DNA of 64,000 bases from Mycobacterium colombiense CECT 3035 (GTDB lineage: Bacteria > Actinomycetota > Actinomycetes > Mycobacteriales > Mycobacteriaceae): NCBI RefSeq assembly GCF_002105755.1, contig NZ_CP020821.1, positions 372,001 through 436,000 on the forward strand. Direction: 5' to 3'. This document shows, piece by piece, positions 43,345 to 52,033 of the stretch (position 1 is its first letter; each line of letters starts with the position of its first letter). Under the pieces are notes generated by a model. It was not told where the DNA came from, did not search any database, and saw only the letters and a list, made by a program, of their open reading frames with translations. A program made the translations under genes and the position numbers.

Positions 43345-44436
43345 ATGGCGAAGCCATTGCCGGTCAAGGCAATTGGGGCGTTGCAACGCGCGGACGTCGC
43401 ATGGGGTGTGTTGGCCGCATCGGCGGTGTTCGTGATCGGACTGCTCTGGGCCAAGTGGACGCCGTATGTGACCAAGGCCATGAGCGCCGGGCGCACCCAT
43501 CATTGGTCCGCCCGCAACATCTTGTCCGTGGGTTCGGTGCACGCCGGCGACAGCCCTTCGTGGCATGCCGCCGCGACGTTCTTCCACGCGTACTGGTCAT
43601 CGATCTGGCCGGCCCTCGTGGTGGCGTTGCTGATCAGCGCGTCGGTGCAGGCGCTGTTGCCGAGCTCATGGCTGCCGCGGGCCCTGAACCGTCGCCATCC
43701 GATCGCGAGCGCGCTGGCCGGCGGGGTCGCCGGCATGCCGTCGATGATGTGCACGTGCTGCGCCGCGCCGGTCGCCGTGACGTTGCGCCGCAACGGCGTC
43801 GCTTCCCCCGCGGCCGTCGCGTACTGGCTGGGCAATCCGTTGCTGAATCCGGCGGTGATCGTCTTCCTGTCCTTCGTCGCCCCCTGGCAGTGGACGCTGA
43901 CCAGAGTGGTCGTCGGTCTGGCCACGGTGCTTGCGGTCGCGGGGGCGGTGGCGCTGGTGACTCCCGCGGACGGCGGCCCGGCCCCGGCGGCCGCGGCGAT
44001 CGATGCGCCCGGTGCGGGCGAGCCGGTGGGGAGACGGTGCCGGTTCGGGCGAGCGCTGCTGGGCCTGTGCGTGTTCTTGTTGCCCGAGTACGCGATCCTG
44101 GTGCTGCTGGTGGGCGCGTGTCGCGGCTGGCTGCTCACCCTCGTTCAGCCGGTGCACCACGGCCTGCTGCAGGGCCTCGTCATGGTGGTGCTCGCCGCGA
44201 TCGTCGGCACTCTGCTCGTCATTCCCACGGCCGGCGAAATCCCCGTCCTACAGGGCCTGGCCGTGCTCGGGGCCTCGTCGGGGATGCTCGGCGCGCTGTT
44301 GATTACCCTTCCCGCCGTCAGCATCCCGGGCGCGGCGATGGTCGCCCGCAGCTTCGGCGGGAAGGCCGTCGCGGCCAGCACCGGCGTCGTGATGGCCGCG
44401 GGATTGCTGGGCGCGATCATGCTGAGCCTGCTCTAA
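43345..44436 (+). CDS. ArsP/YraQ-type permease
   Basis: 363 aa from ATG 43345; about ten hydrophobic helices in two halves with a charged loop in the middle. GGVAGMPSMMCTCCAAPVAV has a C-T-C-C cluster as in permeases of the DUF318/ArsP family, which export trivalent organoarsenicals in some species. Repeat half: LLVIPTAGEIPVLQGLAVLG. The Cys cluster is compatible with metal(loid) handling, but substrate is unproven. Convergent neighbour absent; the IclR gene follows 40 bp downstream. Confidence 0.8.
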   Translation: MAKPLPVKAIGALQRADVAWGVLAASAVFVIGLLWAKWTPYVTKAMSAGRTHHWSARNILSVGSVHAGDSPSWHAAATFFHAYWSSIWPALVVALLISASVQALLPSSWLPRALNRRHPIASALAGGVAGMPSMMCTCCAAPVAVTLRRNGVASPAAVAYWLGNPLLNPAVIVFLSFVAPWQWTLTRVVVGLATVLAVAGAVALVTPADGGPAPAAAAIDAPGAGEPVGRRCRFGRALLGLCVFLLPEYAILVLLVGACRGWLLTLVQPVHHGLLQGLVMVVLAAIVGTLLVIPTAGEIPVLQGLAVLGASSGMLGALLITLPAVSIPGAAMVARSFGGKAVAASTGVVMAAGLLGAIMLSLL

Positions 44437-44476
44437 CCGGGGCAATTTTTCACGGAGCCGCGAGTACCGTCATGTC

Positions 44477-45265
44477 ATGCAGAAAAAGCGCGAGCCCGTC
44501 GCCGATTCGCTTGCGCCGCAGTATCCGATCGAGTCGGTCGACAACGCGCTCAAGCTGTTGCTGCTGTTGGGTGAACAACCCCAGATCCGGTTGAGCGAGG
44601 CGACGCGCTACCTGGGCGTCGCGTCGTCGACCGCGCATCGCTTGCTGGCGATGCTGGCCTACCGCGGGTTCGTCCGCCAGGACCCGGTGTCCAAGGCCTA
44701 TCTGCCCGGTCCCTCGTTGACCGGGGTGGCGTTCGCCATCTTCGGCCGCATCGACATCGCGCGATCCGCCGCGCCCGTCATGCGCAGCCTCAGCGAACAG
44801 CTGCGCGAAACGGTGCACGTCGGCATGCTCGACGGCGCCACGGTCCGATTCGTCGCCGCCGTGGAGGGGCCCGCGGCCGTGCGGGTGGCCTCGCGGCTGG
44901 GCCGCGCGATGCCGGCCCACTGCACCTCGACGGGCAAGGTCATGCTGGCCCAGTTGCCGGAACCGGAACTGCACGCGCTGCTGCCGCGCGAGCAACTGGA
45001 GCGCATCACCTCGCATTCGATCGGCAGCCGCACCGAGTTGGAAGCCGAGCTCGCCGGCATCCGCGAACGCGGCTACGCCACCAACTCCGAGGAGAGCGAG
45101 GAAGGCGTCGCGTCGGTCGCCGTGCCGATCCCGACCCGCGCGCCCGGGCTGCGGCTCGCGCTCAACGCCGCCGCGCCGCTGAACCGGCTGGCGGCCTCGC
45201 GGTATCCGGTGGTGGCCGCCGCACTTGTGGCCGCCGCCAAGGAGATTGGCGATCAGCTCTCGTAG
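44477..45265 (+). CDS. IclR family transcriptional regulator
   Basis: 262 aa. Winged HTH in LSEATRYLGVASSTAHRLLAMLAYRGFVRQ, then the IclR effector domain (RETVHVGMLDGATVRFVAAVEGP, HCTSTGKVMLAQLP, RGYATNSEESEEGVASVAVP). Probable regulator of the dioxygenase operon, whose last gene converges on it and overlaps by 13 bp. IclR proteins in this setting are often activators responding to the aromatic substrate (inference). Confidence 0.92.
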   Translation: MQKKREPVADSLAPQYPIESVDNALKLLLLLGEQPQIRLSEATRYLGVASSTAHRLLAMLAYRGFVRQDPVSKAYLPGPSLTGVAFAIFGRIDIARSAAPVMRSLSEQLRETVHVGMLDGATVRFVAAVEGPAAVRVASRLGRAMPAHCTSTGKVMLAQLPEPELHALLPREQLERITSHSIGSRTELEAELAGIRERGYATNSEESEEGVASVAVPIPTRAPGLRLALNAAAPLNRLAASRYPVVAAALVAAAKEIGDQLS

Positions 45266-45984
45266 CGTTCGGTGAGCCGTGCCACCTCGTGCCGCCAGGC
45301 CGCCTCGGCGGTGAAGGAAAACCCCAGGTCCGGCAGGTCATCCCAGTCCGCGTCGTCGATGGCGCGCAGCGTGCCACCGGCCGCGCGCACCCGCAACGAC
45401 ATCCGGGCCAGGGCGTCGAGGCTGATCGCCTGCAGCACCGCCTGCTGCACGGTGGCGGCGGCGCTGGTGATCCCGTGTCCGCGGCAGATCACCACCGGCC
45501 GGCCGCGCATCGCGGCCACCATTTCCCTGCCCAGCCGCGAATTCCGGATCAGCACCGCGCGTTCGTAGACGGGCACCCCACCGCGTGCCAGCCAGGCGCC
45601 GGGAATGTCGTAGGCGCCGTAGATCGGCCGGATCGTGATGCCCGCCAGATCGGCGGCGACCACGTCCGGCGGATGCAGGTGCGCGACGGCGACGTGTCCC
45701 GGGTCGGCCTGCATGGTCTCGACGTGGATCGGCAGTTCGTTGGGAACGCGGTACCCGTCGAGTTCGCCTGGGGCACCGGCGGTCCCGTCGAATCTGATCA
45801 GCCGGATGTCGCCGGGCCGGGTGAATGCCACCCCGGTGTCGGCCTCGCCTCGGCAGCGCACCAGCAGGCGCTCGTCATCGACCCGCAGGCTCAGGTGGCC
45901 GAGGATGCCGTCGACCAGCCCGCGGGCCGCCGCGACGCGGCAGCCCTGCGCCACCAGCGCGCGCCGCTGATCCAGGCCGGTCAT
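45253..45984 (-). CDS. Class II aldolase/adducin family protein
   Basis: 243 aa from ATG 45984, overlapping the SDR stop by 4 bp. Zn motifs: GHLSLRVDDERLL, EMHTH-equivalent HVAVAHLHPPDVVAADL (H-L-H), and VVICRGHGITSAAATVQQAV with the third His. Members are retro-aldolases, decarboxylases or hydro-lyases on aromatic ring fragments. Last gene of the dioxygenase operon; would act downstream of the dihydrodiol dehydrogenase. Confidence 0.88.
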   Translation of the reverse strand: MTGLDQRRALVAQGCRVAAARGLVDGILGHLSLRVDDERLLVRCRGEADTGVAFTRPGDIRLIRFDGTAGAPGELDGYRVPNELPIHVETMQADPGHVAVAHLHPPDVVAADLAGITIRPIYGAYDIPGAWLARGGVPVYERAVLIRNSRLGREMVAAMRGRPVVICRGHGITSAAATVQQAVLQAISLDALARMSLRVRAAGGTLRAIDDADWDDLPDLGFSFTAEAAWRHEVARLTERYES

Positions 45985-46772
45985 CGCGGGGCCAGCCCGA
46001 ATCCGCCGTCGGGCCGGACGGTTTCGCCGGTGATCCCGCGGCTGCGCTCGGACGCCAGGAACACGTAACTCCACGCGTGGTCCTCGCCGGTGAGCGCGAC
46101 GCGCAGGGGAGTGCGTGCCGCTATCTCGCTCGCCCGGTCGGGGCTGTCGTCCAGCCGGGTCGCGTCCAGCCCCAGGCTGGACAGGCCGCGCAGGTCGGTG
46201 TTCAGCGTGCCGCCGGGCGCCACCCCATTGACCCGGATGTCGGGCGCCAGTTCGTGCGCCAAGGCCGAAACAAGGCCGCGCACCGCGAATTTCGATGACA
46301 CGTAGAGCACGCCGCCGCGCCCGGGATAGAACGACGACGCGGACTCGGTCAGCACGATCGAGGAACCGCTCCCGCGTCGCAGCGCCGCCATCGCGGCCTT
46401 GACCGACTGCAGATGGCTCAGCACGTTGGTGCGAAACATCTCGTCGAACGCATCGGGGAGAGCGTCGGCCTCGATGTCGCCCAGCCCCCGGTAGAAGTCG
46501 AAGACCCCGACACAGTTGACCAGCGTGTCCAGCCCGCCGAAGGCGTCGGCCGCCGCGGCGACGGCGCGGTCGTTGGCCTCGCGGGTGGTGGCGTCACCCT
46601 CGACCACCGGCACCTGCGGCAACTGCTGGCGCAACGCGTCGCACTTCTGCGGATCACGTTCCAGCACAGCGACATTCGCTCCCTCTGCGGCGAACGCCGC
46701 CAGCACGGCGCGGCCGATCCCCGAACCGGCGCCCACGACCAGGGCGCGTTTGCCCTCCAGCCAGCCGGTCAC
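45981..46772 (-). CDS. SDR, putative cis-dihydrodiol dehydrogenase (HcaB/BphB-like)
   Basis: 263 aa, GTG start that overlaps the previous stop (GTGA). ALVVGAGSGIGRAVLAAF, NCVGVFDFYRGLGDI and SSFYPGRGGVLYVSSK with the catalytic Tyr/Lys resemble 2,3-dihydroxy-2,3-dihydro-arene dehydrogenases. Oxidises the dioxygenase product to a catechol using NAD+ (inference from family and operon). Product then could enter the class II aldolase step or ring cleavage elsewhere. Confidence 0.87.
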   Translation of the reverse strand: MTGWLEGKRALVVGAGSGIGRAVLAAFAAEGANVAVLERDPQKCDALRQQLPQVPVVEGDATTREANDRAVAAAADAFGGLDTLVNCVGVFDFYRGLGDIEADALPDAFDEMFRTNVLSHLQSVKAAMAALRRGSGSSIVLTESASSFYPGRGGVLYVSSKFAVRGLVSALAHELAPDIRVNGVAPGGTLNTDLRGLSSLGLDATRLDDSPDRASEIAARTPLRVALTGEDHAWSYVFLASERSRGITGETVRPDGGFGLAPR

Positions 46773-47035
46773 GGCTGGGCTTCGCTCTCGTCGGGCAGCA
46801 GCGGCGCATGCGAATTGCCGACCATGGCGGCCAGCGTACGGGGGTTCTGCCAGGTCAATGCCTCGACCTCCAGCGCGTCGAGGGTGATCCACTGCCCGGA
46901 TCTGGGCGCGCTGATCAACAGCCGCGATCCGTTGCGGGTGTCCACCCGGCGCACCACGACCTCGGTGAATTCGTTTGCGACGCTGAGCGCTTCACCGACC
47001 GCGCCGTCGAGCAGCCGCTGCAGTTCATCGTTCAC
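46769..47035 (-). CDS. Conserved small protein of dioxygenase operon, function unknown
   Basis: 88 aa from GTG 47035, overlapping the beta subunit stop by 4 bp and the SDR start by 4 bp. A compact alpha/beta sequence (LQRLLDGAVGEALSVANEFT, VVVRRVDTRNGSRLLISAP, LDALEVEALTW). No Cys, so not a ferredoxin. Its tight coupling implies a role tied to the dioxygenase, perhaps assembly or stabilisation. Confidence 0.75.
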   Translation of the reverse strand: MNDELQRLLDGAVGEALSVANEFTEVVVRRVDTRNGSRLLISAPRSGQWITLDALEVEALTWQNPRTLAAMVGNSHAPLLPDESEAQP

Positions 47036-47571
47036 AGGAACACCGCCAGGTTCTGCATCCGCAGCACCGACTCGTCGGGGATGATCGTGCGGCGGGCCAG
47101 CTTCCAGCGGCCATCGCAGCGGCGCAGCACGTCGCGGCGCCCGCACGACATCAGGGCGCTGTCGTTGACGTCACCCCTGCTGCGGAACAGCAGCTCGGCG
47201 GATTCGACCGCCAGGTGGGCCTCGTCGTCGCCGGGAAAGGTGCGCACGTTGGTGATGAAATGCCGCAGCCGCGACGGGGGGTCCTCGGCCCACACGTGCT
47301 CGGTGCCCATCCGCGCGACCCGCTGGGACAGCGAGTATTTGTCCTCGTCGAAATGGTCCATGCCGGGCCCCCTTTCCGGTGACGCGTCGAAGCCCGCACC
47401 GCGCGCGGTCGTGACGCGCACCGGCATGGTGTAACGCACGTCGTCGGTCAGCGTGTCCAGCCACGCCTCATACTCCTGGGCGTCGAGCAGGTACGCCTCG
47501 TCCACCAGGAACTGATGCGCTTCCAGGTGACGAGTGTCGCTGAAAGGCAGGCACGGCAACGGCTTTCTCAT
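47032..47571 (-). CDS. Aromatic ring-hydroxylating dioxygenase beta subunit
   Basis: 179 aa from ATG 47571, overlapping the alpha stop by 4 bp. NTF2-like beta subunit fold: QFLVDEAYLLDAQEYEAWLDTLTDDVRYTMP at the start, VRTFPGDDEAHLAVESAELLFRSRG in the middle, RWKLARRTIIPDESVL at the end, all typical of BphA2/HcaF-like structural subunits. Forms alpha3beta3 with the alpha subunit. Confidence 0.93.
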   Translation of the reverse strand: MRKPLPCLPFSDTRHLEAHQFLVDEAYLLDAQEYEAWLDTLTDDVRYTMPVRVTTARGAGFDASPERGPGMDHFDEDKYSLSQRVARMGTEHVWAEDPPSRLRHFITNVRTFPGDDEAHLAVESAELLFRSRGDVNDSALMSCGRRDVLRRCDGRWKLARRTIIPDESVLRMQNLAVFL

Positions 47572-48917
47572 GCGGGCGCCCCTTGCAGGTAGTCGGCCCA
47601 CATGTTCAGCAGCGTGCGCTGGTTGTGCTCGTTGTAGCCGACCTGCGCGCGCCCGGGGCCGTGGAAAGCGTTGGGGGACAACGCCTCGATGACGGGACGG
47701 TCGTCGGCGAGCAGGCCCATCCTGCTGTTCAGCAGCAGCCGTCGCGCCATGGAACCGCCCGCGGTGGTGGTCAGCGACACCCAGTTCTCCACGTCGTCCT
47801 GCTCGAACATGCCGGTGGAACCGAAGCACATCAAATAGGCCTTGTACGAGTCTTGTTTGTACTGTTCGGGAGCCGCGGAGTCCACCGCGAACCACGAACA
47901 CACCTCGGTCTCGTTCTCGCTGATCGGCTGCCACAACCGGATGGAGATGAACGGCAGCACCTCGTCGTCGTGACCGTCGCGCACCTTGGGCCAGTTGTGC
48001 ACGAAGCTCAGGTTCGGAAAGCACGTCGCGGCCGAGATCATGAATCCGTCCTCGCCGACCACCCGTTGCTGTTGCGGTGTCCAGGAGTCTTTGATCCGGC
48101 CGATCATGTCGTCGGGGTAGCCGACGTAGCGCATCCTCTCCTCGAAGCCGCCCGGCGGGAGCTTGTAGGTGGTTCCACCGCCGCGGTGTGCCCAATAGGT
48201 GGCACCGTCCTTGCGCTTCTGGGCCTTCGGCTCGCGGAACAGCCCGATGTCGACGATCGACGCGTGGGTGTGCGGGGTGTGGTACATGTCGCCGGCGAAG
48301 TTCTCCGCGCCGATCTTCCAGTTCGCCCTGATCCGCCAGCGCTGCGGCCCGCGCACCTGGATACCGCCGGCGCTTTGCTTCGTGTAGTAGTCCAGATAGA
48401 ACCTGAAGTCGCCCAGGAACTCTTCCAGCGGTTCGGCTTTCGGATCCAGGCTGATGAACATCAGGCCGTTGTAGCTTGCGAAATTCGGTGCGGGCAGCAG
48501 GGTTTGGTCCTTGGCGAACCCCTCGTCGCCGCCGTAGGCCTCCCGGTGGAACGGCAATCCGGTGAGCCGGCCGTCGTTGCGGTAGGTCCAGCCGTGATAC
48601 GGGCAGCGGAAGTTGGAGGCGTTTCCCATCTCGGCGCGACAGACCTGCATTCCGCGATGCAGACACATATTGAACAGAGCCCGCACGGTGCCCCGCGAAT
48701 CGCGGGTGATGATGAACGAGTCGTCGAGCACGCGGCGCACCACGTAGTCGCCGTCCTGGCCGATCTCGGACTCGTGTCCCACGAACGTCCACGCGCGGCT
48801 GAACAGCCGCTGCTTCTCCAGCGCGAACAGTTCGGCGTCGTTGTAGATGTGTGCGGGGATCAGTCCCCGGCGCACGTTCGCGAAGACCTCGGCGAATTCG
48901 CCGCGCTGGTCTGCCAT
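47568..48917 (-). CDS. Aromatic ring-hydroxylating dioxygenase alpha subunit (Rieske oxygenase)
   Basis: 449 aa. Rieske cluster: CLHRG (C-x-H) and CPYHGWTYRNDG (C-x2-H) with usual spacing, the catalytic mononuclear iron site in GDMYHTPHTHAS, and an NWKIGAENFAGD helix. Inserts both O atoms into an arene, giving a cis-dihydrodiol. No ferredoxin or reductase is encoded in the operon, so electrons must come from elsewhere. First gene of the five-gene operon; IclR-type palindromes lie just upstream. Confidence 0.94.
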   Translation of the reverse strand: MADQRGEFAEVFANVRRGLIPAHIYNDAELFALEKQRLFSRAWTFVGHESEIGQDGDYVVRRVLDDSFIITRDSRGTVRALFNMCLHRGMQVCRAEMGNASNFRCPYHGWTYRNDGRLTGLPFHREAYGGDEGFAKDQTLLPAPNFASYNGLMFISLDPKAEPLEEFLGDFRFYLDYYTKQSAGGIQVRGPQRWRIRANWKIGAENFAGDMYHTPHTHASIVDIGLFREPKAQKRKDGATYWAHRGGGTTYKLPPGGFEERMRYVGYPDDMIGRIKDSWTPQQQRVVGEDGFMISAATCFPNLSFVHNWPKVRDGHDDEVLPFISIRLWQPISENETEVCSWFAVDSAAPEQYKQDSYKAYLMCFGSTGMFEQDDVENWVSLTTTAGGSMARRLLLNSRMGLLADDRPVIEALSPNAFHGPGRAQVGYNEHNQRTLLNMWADYLQGAPA

Positions 48918-48934
48918 GGCCCCTCTGTGATTTC

Positions 48935-48955
48935 TCTGTCTAACAGAATAATTCT
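48935..48955. promoter_or_regulatory. Overlapping palindromes in dioxygenase promoter (IclR operator candidates)
   Basis: TCTGT-CTA-ACAGA (48935-48947) and AGAAT-A-ATTCT (48945-48955) overlap by 3 bases, 18 bp upstream of the alpha subunit ATG on the minus strand. Either could be the binding site of the IclR protein at 44477. The 9-mer TCTAACAGA is shared with the promoter at 59568-59576. Confidence 0.5.
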
Positions 48956-49201
48956 CCGCTCAGTAGAATCTCGCAGTCTCGGGCGCCGGTCAATCACCGT
49001 ATGGCGCCCACCGCCAGGTTTCTACAAGAATGCTTGGCGCTAATTCACAGGTTGCACGCAATTAAATGGCGGAAGCCCGCGGCTACGGTGGGTCACGACA
49101 GCCGTTCCATGCATGTGTGCGCGGCGTAAACAAGGGGTAAACGTTCGGTTCTGCGGTCGTAGCCGTGGATTTTCCACTGATCTGAGGAAGGAACTGGTGC
49201 C

Positions 49202-50173
49202 ATGGTGGGTCGGCCACGAGCGGGTCGATTGCAGCAGGTCGGATCGAAGGTTCTGGCCGCTATCGGGCGCCAGGAGTGGATAGATCGGCCGAGTTATCGG
49301 TTCGAACACCTGCTCAGCTTCGCCTACAACGGGCTCGGCGGCGCCCGCAACACCGTCGCCAACGCGCTCAACGGCGTCTGGCTCGGTCACCCGGTCCACC
49401 CGCCGCTGGCGTCGCTGACGAGTGGTGCGCTCGGGACGACGGTGGCGCTCGACGCGCTGAGCATCCTGCCCGGACAGCCGGCCTCCGAGGTCGTCGATGC
49501 GTCGCGATTCGCGTCGCGCGCGCTGGGGGTGGGCATCTTGGCGAGCCTCGGCTCGGCCGTCACCGGCGTCACCGACTGGCAGCACACCCACGAGGAGGAC
49601 CGCCGGATCGGCGCGGTGCACGGCCTGGTGAACGTCGCCGCCACCGCGCTGTACATGCAGTCGTGGTGGGACCGGCGCAAGGGGCGCCACGGTCGCGGCA
49701 TCCTGCTCACCGCCCTCGGTTACGGCATCACGGTGGCCGGCAGCTACCTCGGTGGCGCGCTGGTCTTCGAGTCCGGGATCGGTATCGACCAGTCCGGTCC
49801 GCGGCTGCGCACCTCCACCTGGACTCCGGTGCTGCCCGCAAGTTCGTTGAACGGCAAGCCGGTACGGGTCGAGGTCGACGGCGTGGGCCTGGTCGTCTGC
49901 CAGACCAAGCCCGGCGAGGTCGCGGCGTACGGGGAATTCTGCCCCCATCTGGCCGCGCCGATGGCCGACGGCTGGATGGACCGGGGCCGGCTGGTGTGCC
50001 CCTGGCACGGTTCATGGTTCGCCGCCGAGTCCGGCGAAGTTGTGCGCGGTCCGGCAGCAGCGCCGCTGCCGTGCTACGAGGCCCGATTGGTCGACGGAGT
50101 GGTCGAAGTCCGCGGCGAGCAGCAGCCCGCTCCCGGCGGCGCGGTAGGAATCGCAAAAGGAGGAGCCAATTGA
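49202..50173 (+). CDS. DUF2231 membrane domain fused to Rieske 2Fe-2S domain
   Basis: 323 aa, AGGAAGG before ATG. Residues about 60-190 are a four-helix DUF2231 membrane unit (HPVHPPLASLTSG, GVTDWQHTHEEDRRIGAVHGL). Residues about 210-310 are a Rieske domain with CPHLAAPM (C-x-H) and CPWHGSWF (C-x2-H). Probably a membrane-tethered electron carrier; the partner is unknown. TTG start of the hemerythrin gene overlaps its stop by 4 bp. Confidence 0.9.
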   Translation: MVGRPRAGRLQQVGSKVLAAIGRQEWIDRPSYRFEHLLSFAYNGLGGARNTVANALNGVWLGHPVHPPLASLTSGALGTTVALDALSILPGQPASEVVDASRFASRALGVGILASLGSAVTGVTDWQHTHEEDRRIGAVHGLVNVAATALYMQSWWDRRKGRHGRGILLTALGYGITVAGSYLGGALVFESGIGIDQSGPRLRTSTWTPVLPASSLNGKPVRVEVDGVGLVVCQTKPGEVAAYGEFCPHLAAPMADGWMDRGRLVCPWHGSWFAAESGEVVRGPAAAPLPCYEARLVDGVVEVRGEQQPAPGGAVGIAKGGAN

Positions 50174-50655
50174 ACGCCTATGACGTGCTCAAGGATCACC
50201 ACGTCGTGATCAAGGGCCTGGGTCGCAAGATCAGTGAGGCGCCGGTGAATTCCGAAGAGCGCCATGCCCTTTTCGACGAAATGCTGATCGAGCTCGACAT
50301 CCACTTCCGCATCGAGGACGACCTGTACTACCCGGCGCTCAAGGCTGCTAGCAAGCTGATCGCGGTCGCCCACGCCGAGCACCGCCAGGTGGTCGACCAG
50401 CTCTCCGTGCTGCTGAGGACGCCGCAGAGCGCGCCCGGCTACGAGGACGAGTGGAACTCGTTCAAGACCGTGCTGGAGGCGCACGCCGACGAAGAGGAGC
50501 GCGACATGATTCCCGCTCCGCCGGAGGTGAAGATCACCGACGCCGAGCTCGAGGAGCTGGGCAACAAGATGGCCGCCAGGATGGAGCAATACCGCGGCTC
50601 GGCCACCTACAAGATGCGCACCAAGGGGCGAGCGGCGCTGGTGCGCTCTCTCTGA
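50170..50655 (+). CDS. Hemerythrin-like (HHE domain) protein
   Basis: 161 aa from TTG 50170, with AAAGGAGG upstream and a TTGA overlap with the Rieske gene. HHE iron residues: DVLKDHHVVIKG at the start, LDIHFRIEDDLYYPAL, AHAEHRQVVDQL, and LEAHADEEERDMIP. A four-helix di-iron protein binding O2 or NO, or sensing oxidants. Co-transcribed with the Rieske protein, suggesting a redox or oxygen-handling unit. Confidence 0.9.
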   Translation: MNAYDVLKDHHVVIKGLGRKISEAPVNSEERHALFDEMLIELDIHFRIEDDLYYPALKAASKLIAVAHAEHRQVVDQLSVLLRTPQSAPGYEDEWNSFKTVLEAHADEEERDMIPAPPEVKITDAELEELGNKMAARMEQYRGSATYKMRTKGRAALVRSL

Positions 50656-50715
50656 CCCCGACGACACCGCCGGCTTGCGGGATTCGGTGGGCCACCGAGA
50701 GTAGCCTCACGGCAC

Positions 50716-51483
50716 ATGAACGCCGAGCGTGTCGCTTCTCAGGGTGACATCACGGCGGAGATCGCCCGCATCGCAGCGCAATACCAGGGCGGGGGAGCCG
50801 CGCACGTCGGGCAGCCGCGGCTCGACTATCCCCCGTACCGCAGCACGATCCTGCGCCACCCGAAGCAACCGCTCGTCGTCGTCGACCCCGAGGGCGTCGA
50901 ACGCTGGGCGCCGTGCTTCGGCCACCAGGACGTCGACCCGCTCGACGCCGACCTGACGTCCGGACATCCGGGCGAGCCGATCGGGGAACGCGTCGTGGTG
51001 AGCGGGCGCGTCCTCGACGAGGCCGGCCGGCCGGTGGCGGGCCAGCTGGTGGAGATCTGGCAAGCCAACGCCGGCGGGCGCTACCGCCACCAGCGCGACC
51101 AGCACCCCGCGCCGCTCGACCCGAACTTCACCGGCGCGGGCCGCTGCCTGACCGGGCCGGACGGCACCTACCGCTTCCTGACCATCAAGCCCGGCCCCTA
51201 CCCGTGGCGCAATCACCACAATGCGTGGCGCCCGGCGCACATCCATTTCTCGGTGTTCGGAACGGCTTTCACCCAGCGCCTGGTCACCCAGATGTACTTC
51301 CCGGGCGACCCGATGTTCGAGTTGGACCCGATCTTTCAGGCCATCCTCGATCCCGCCGCGCGCCGACGGCTGATCGCCCGCTACGACCACGACCTCACCG
51401 AGCCGGAGTACGCGACCGGGTACCGGTGGGACATCGTGCTGGCCGGCGGCGCGGCAACCCCGACCGAGGCCGAACGTGACTGA
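50716..51483 (+). CDS. pcaH: Protocatechuate 3,4-dioxygenase beta subunit
   Basis: 255 aa. Intradiol dioxygenase fold with the iron ligands Tyr in GPYPWRNHHNAW and two His in RPAHIHFSVFG (H-x-H); WQANAGGRYRHQRDQH and DPNFTGAGRCLTGPDGTYRFLTIKPG are diagnostic of PcaH. Cleaves protocatechuate to 3-carboxy-cis,cis-muconate with PcaG. Overlaps pcaG by 8 bp. Confidence 0.95.
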   Translation: MNAERVASQGDITAEIARIAAQYQGGGAAHVGQPRLDYPPYRSTILRHPKQPLVVVDPEGVERWAPCFGHQDVDPLDADLTSGHPGEPIGERVVVSGRVLDEAGRPVAGQLVEIWQANAGGRYRHQRDQHPAPLDPNFTGAGRCLTGPDGTYRFLTIKPGPYPWRNHHNAWRPAHIHFSVFGTAFTQRLVTQMYFPGDPMFELDPIFQAILDPAARRRLIARYDHDLTEPEYATGYRWDIVLAGGAATPTEAERD

Positions 51484-52033
51484 ATCGGCCTGCACGCCAG
51501 GGCAAACCGTCGGCCCCTTCCTCGACCTGGGACTGCCGTATCCTGGTGACAACCTGCTGGTGGACGACGGCCATCCGCGGGCCATCCGGCTACACGGCAC
51601 CGTGTACGACGGCGCCGGCGACGCCGTCCCGGACGCCCTGGTGGAACTGTGGCAGCCCGACGGCGCGGGAAACGTTCCGCGGCAAGCCGGTTCGCTGCGC
51701 CGTGGATCCCACTTCACCGGCTGGGGGCGCTGCGCGACCGACGCCGCCGGCCGCTACTCCTTCACCACCCTGGCACCCGGATCGGCGACCGGCGGGCGCC
51801 CGCCGTTCTTCGCGCTCACCGTGTTCGCCCGCGGGCTGCTGAACCGGCTGTTCACCCGCGCCTATCTGCCCGGCGCCGGGGCGCACGCCGACCCGCTGCT
51901 GGCGGCGTCCGGCGAGCGCCGGTCCACATTGTTCTGCGTCGACGAAAACGACGGCGCCGCTTACCGTTTCGACATTCACCTGCAGGGGCCGACCGAGACC
52001 GTGTTCCTGGCCTACTCCGAAGGCGCGCGATGA
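51476..52033 (+). CDS. pcaG: Protocatechuate 3,4-dioxygenase alpha subunit
   Basis: 185 aa from GTG, 8-bp overlap with pcaH, ATGA overlap with pcaB. TPGQTVGPFLDLGLPY opening, ALVELWQPDGAGN, FTGWGRCATDAAGRYSF and FFALTVFARGLLNRLFTRAYLP are the PcaG counterparts that shape the active site without binding iron. Confidence 0.95.
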   Translation: MTESACTPGQTVGPFLDLGLPYPGDNLLVDDGHPRAIRLHGTVYDGAGDAVPDALVELWQPDGAGNVPRQAGSLRRGSHFTGWGRCATDAAGRYSFTTLAPGSATGGRPPFFALTVFARGLLNRLFTRAYLPGAGAHADPLLAASGERRSTLFCVDENDGAAYRFDIHLQGPTETVFLAYSEGAR

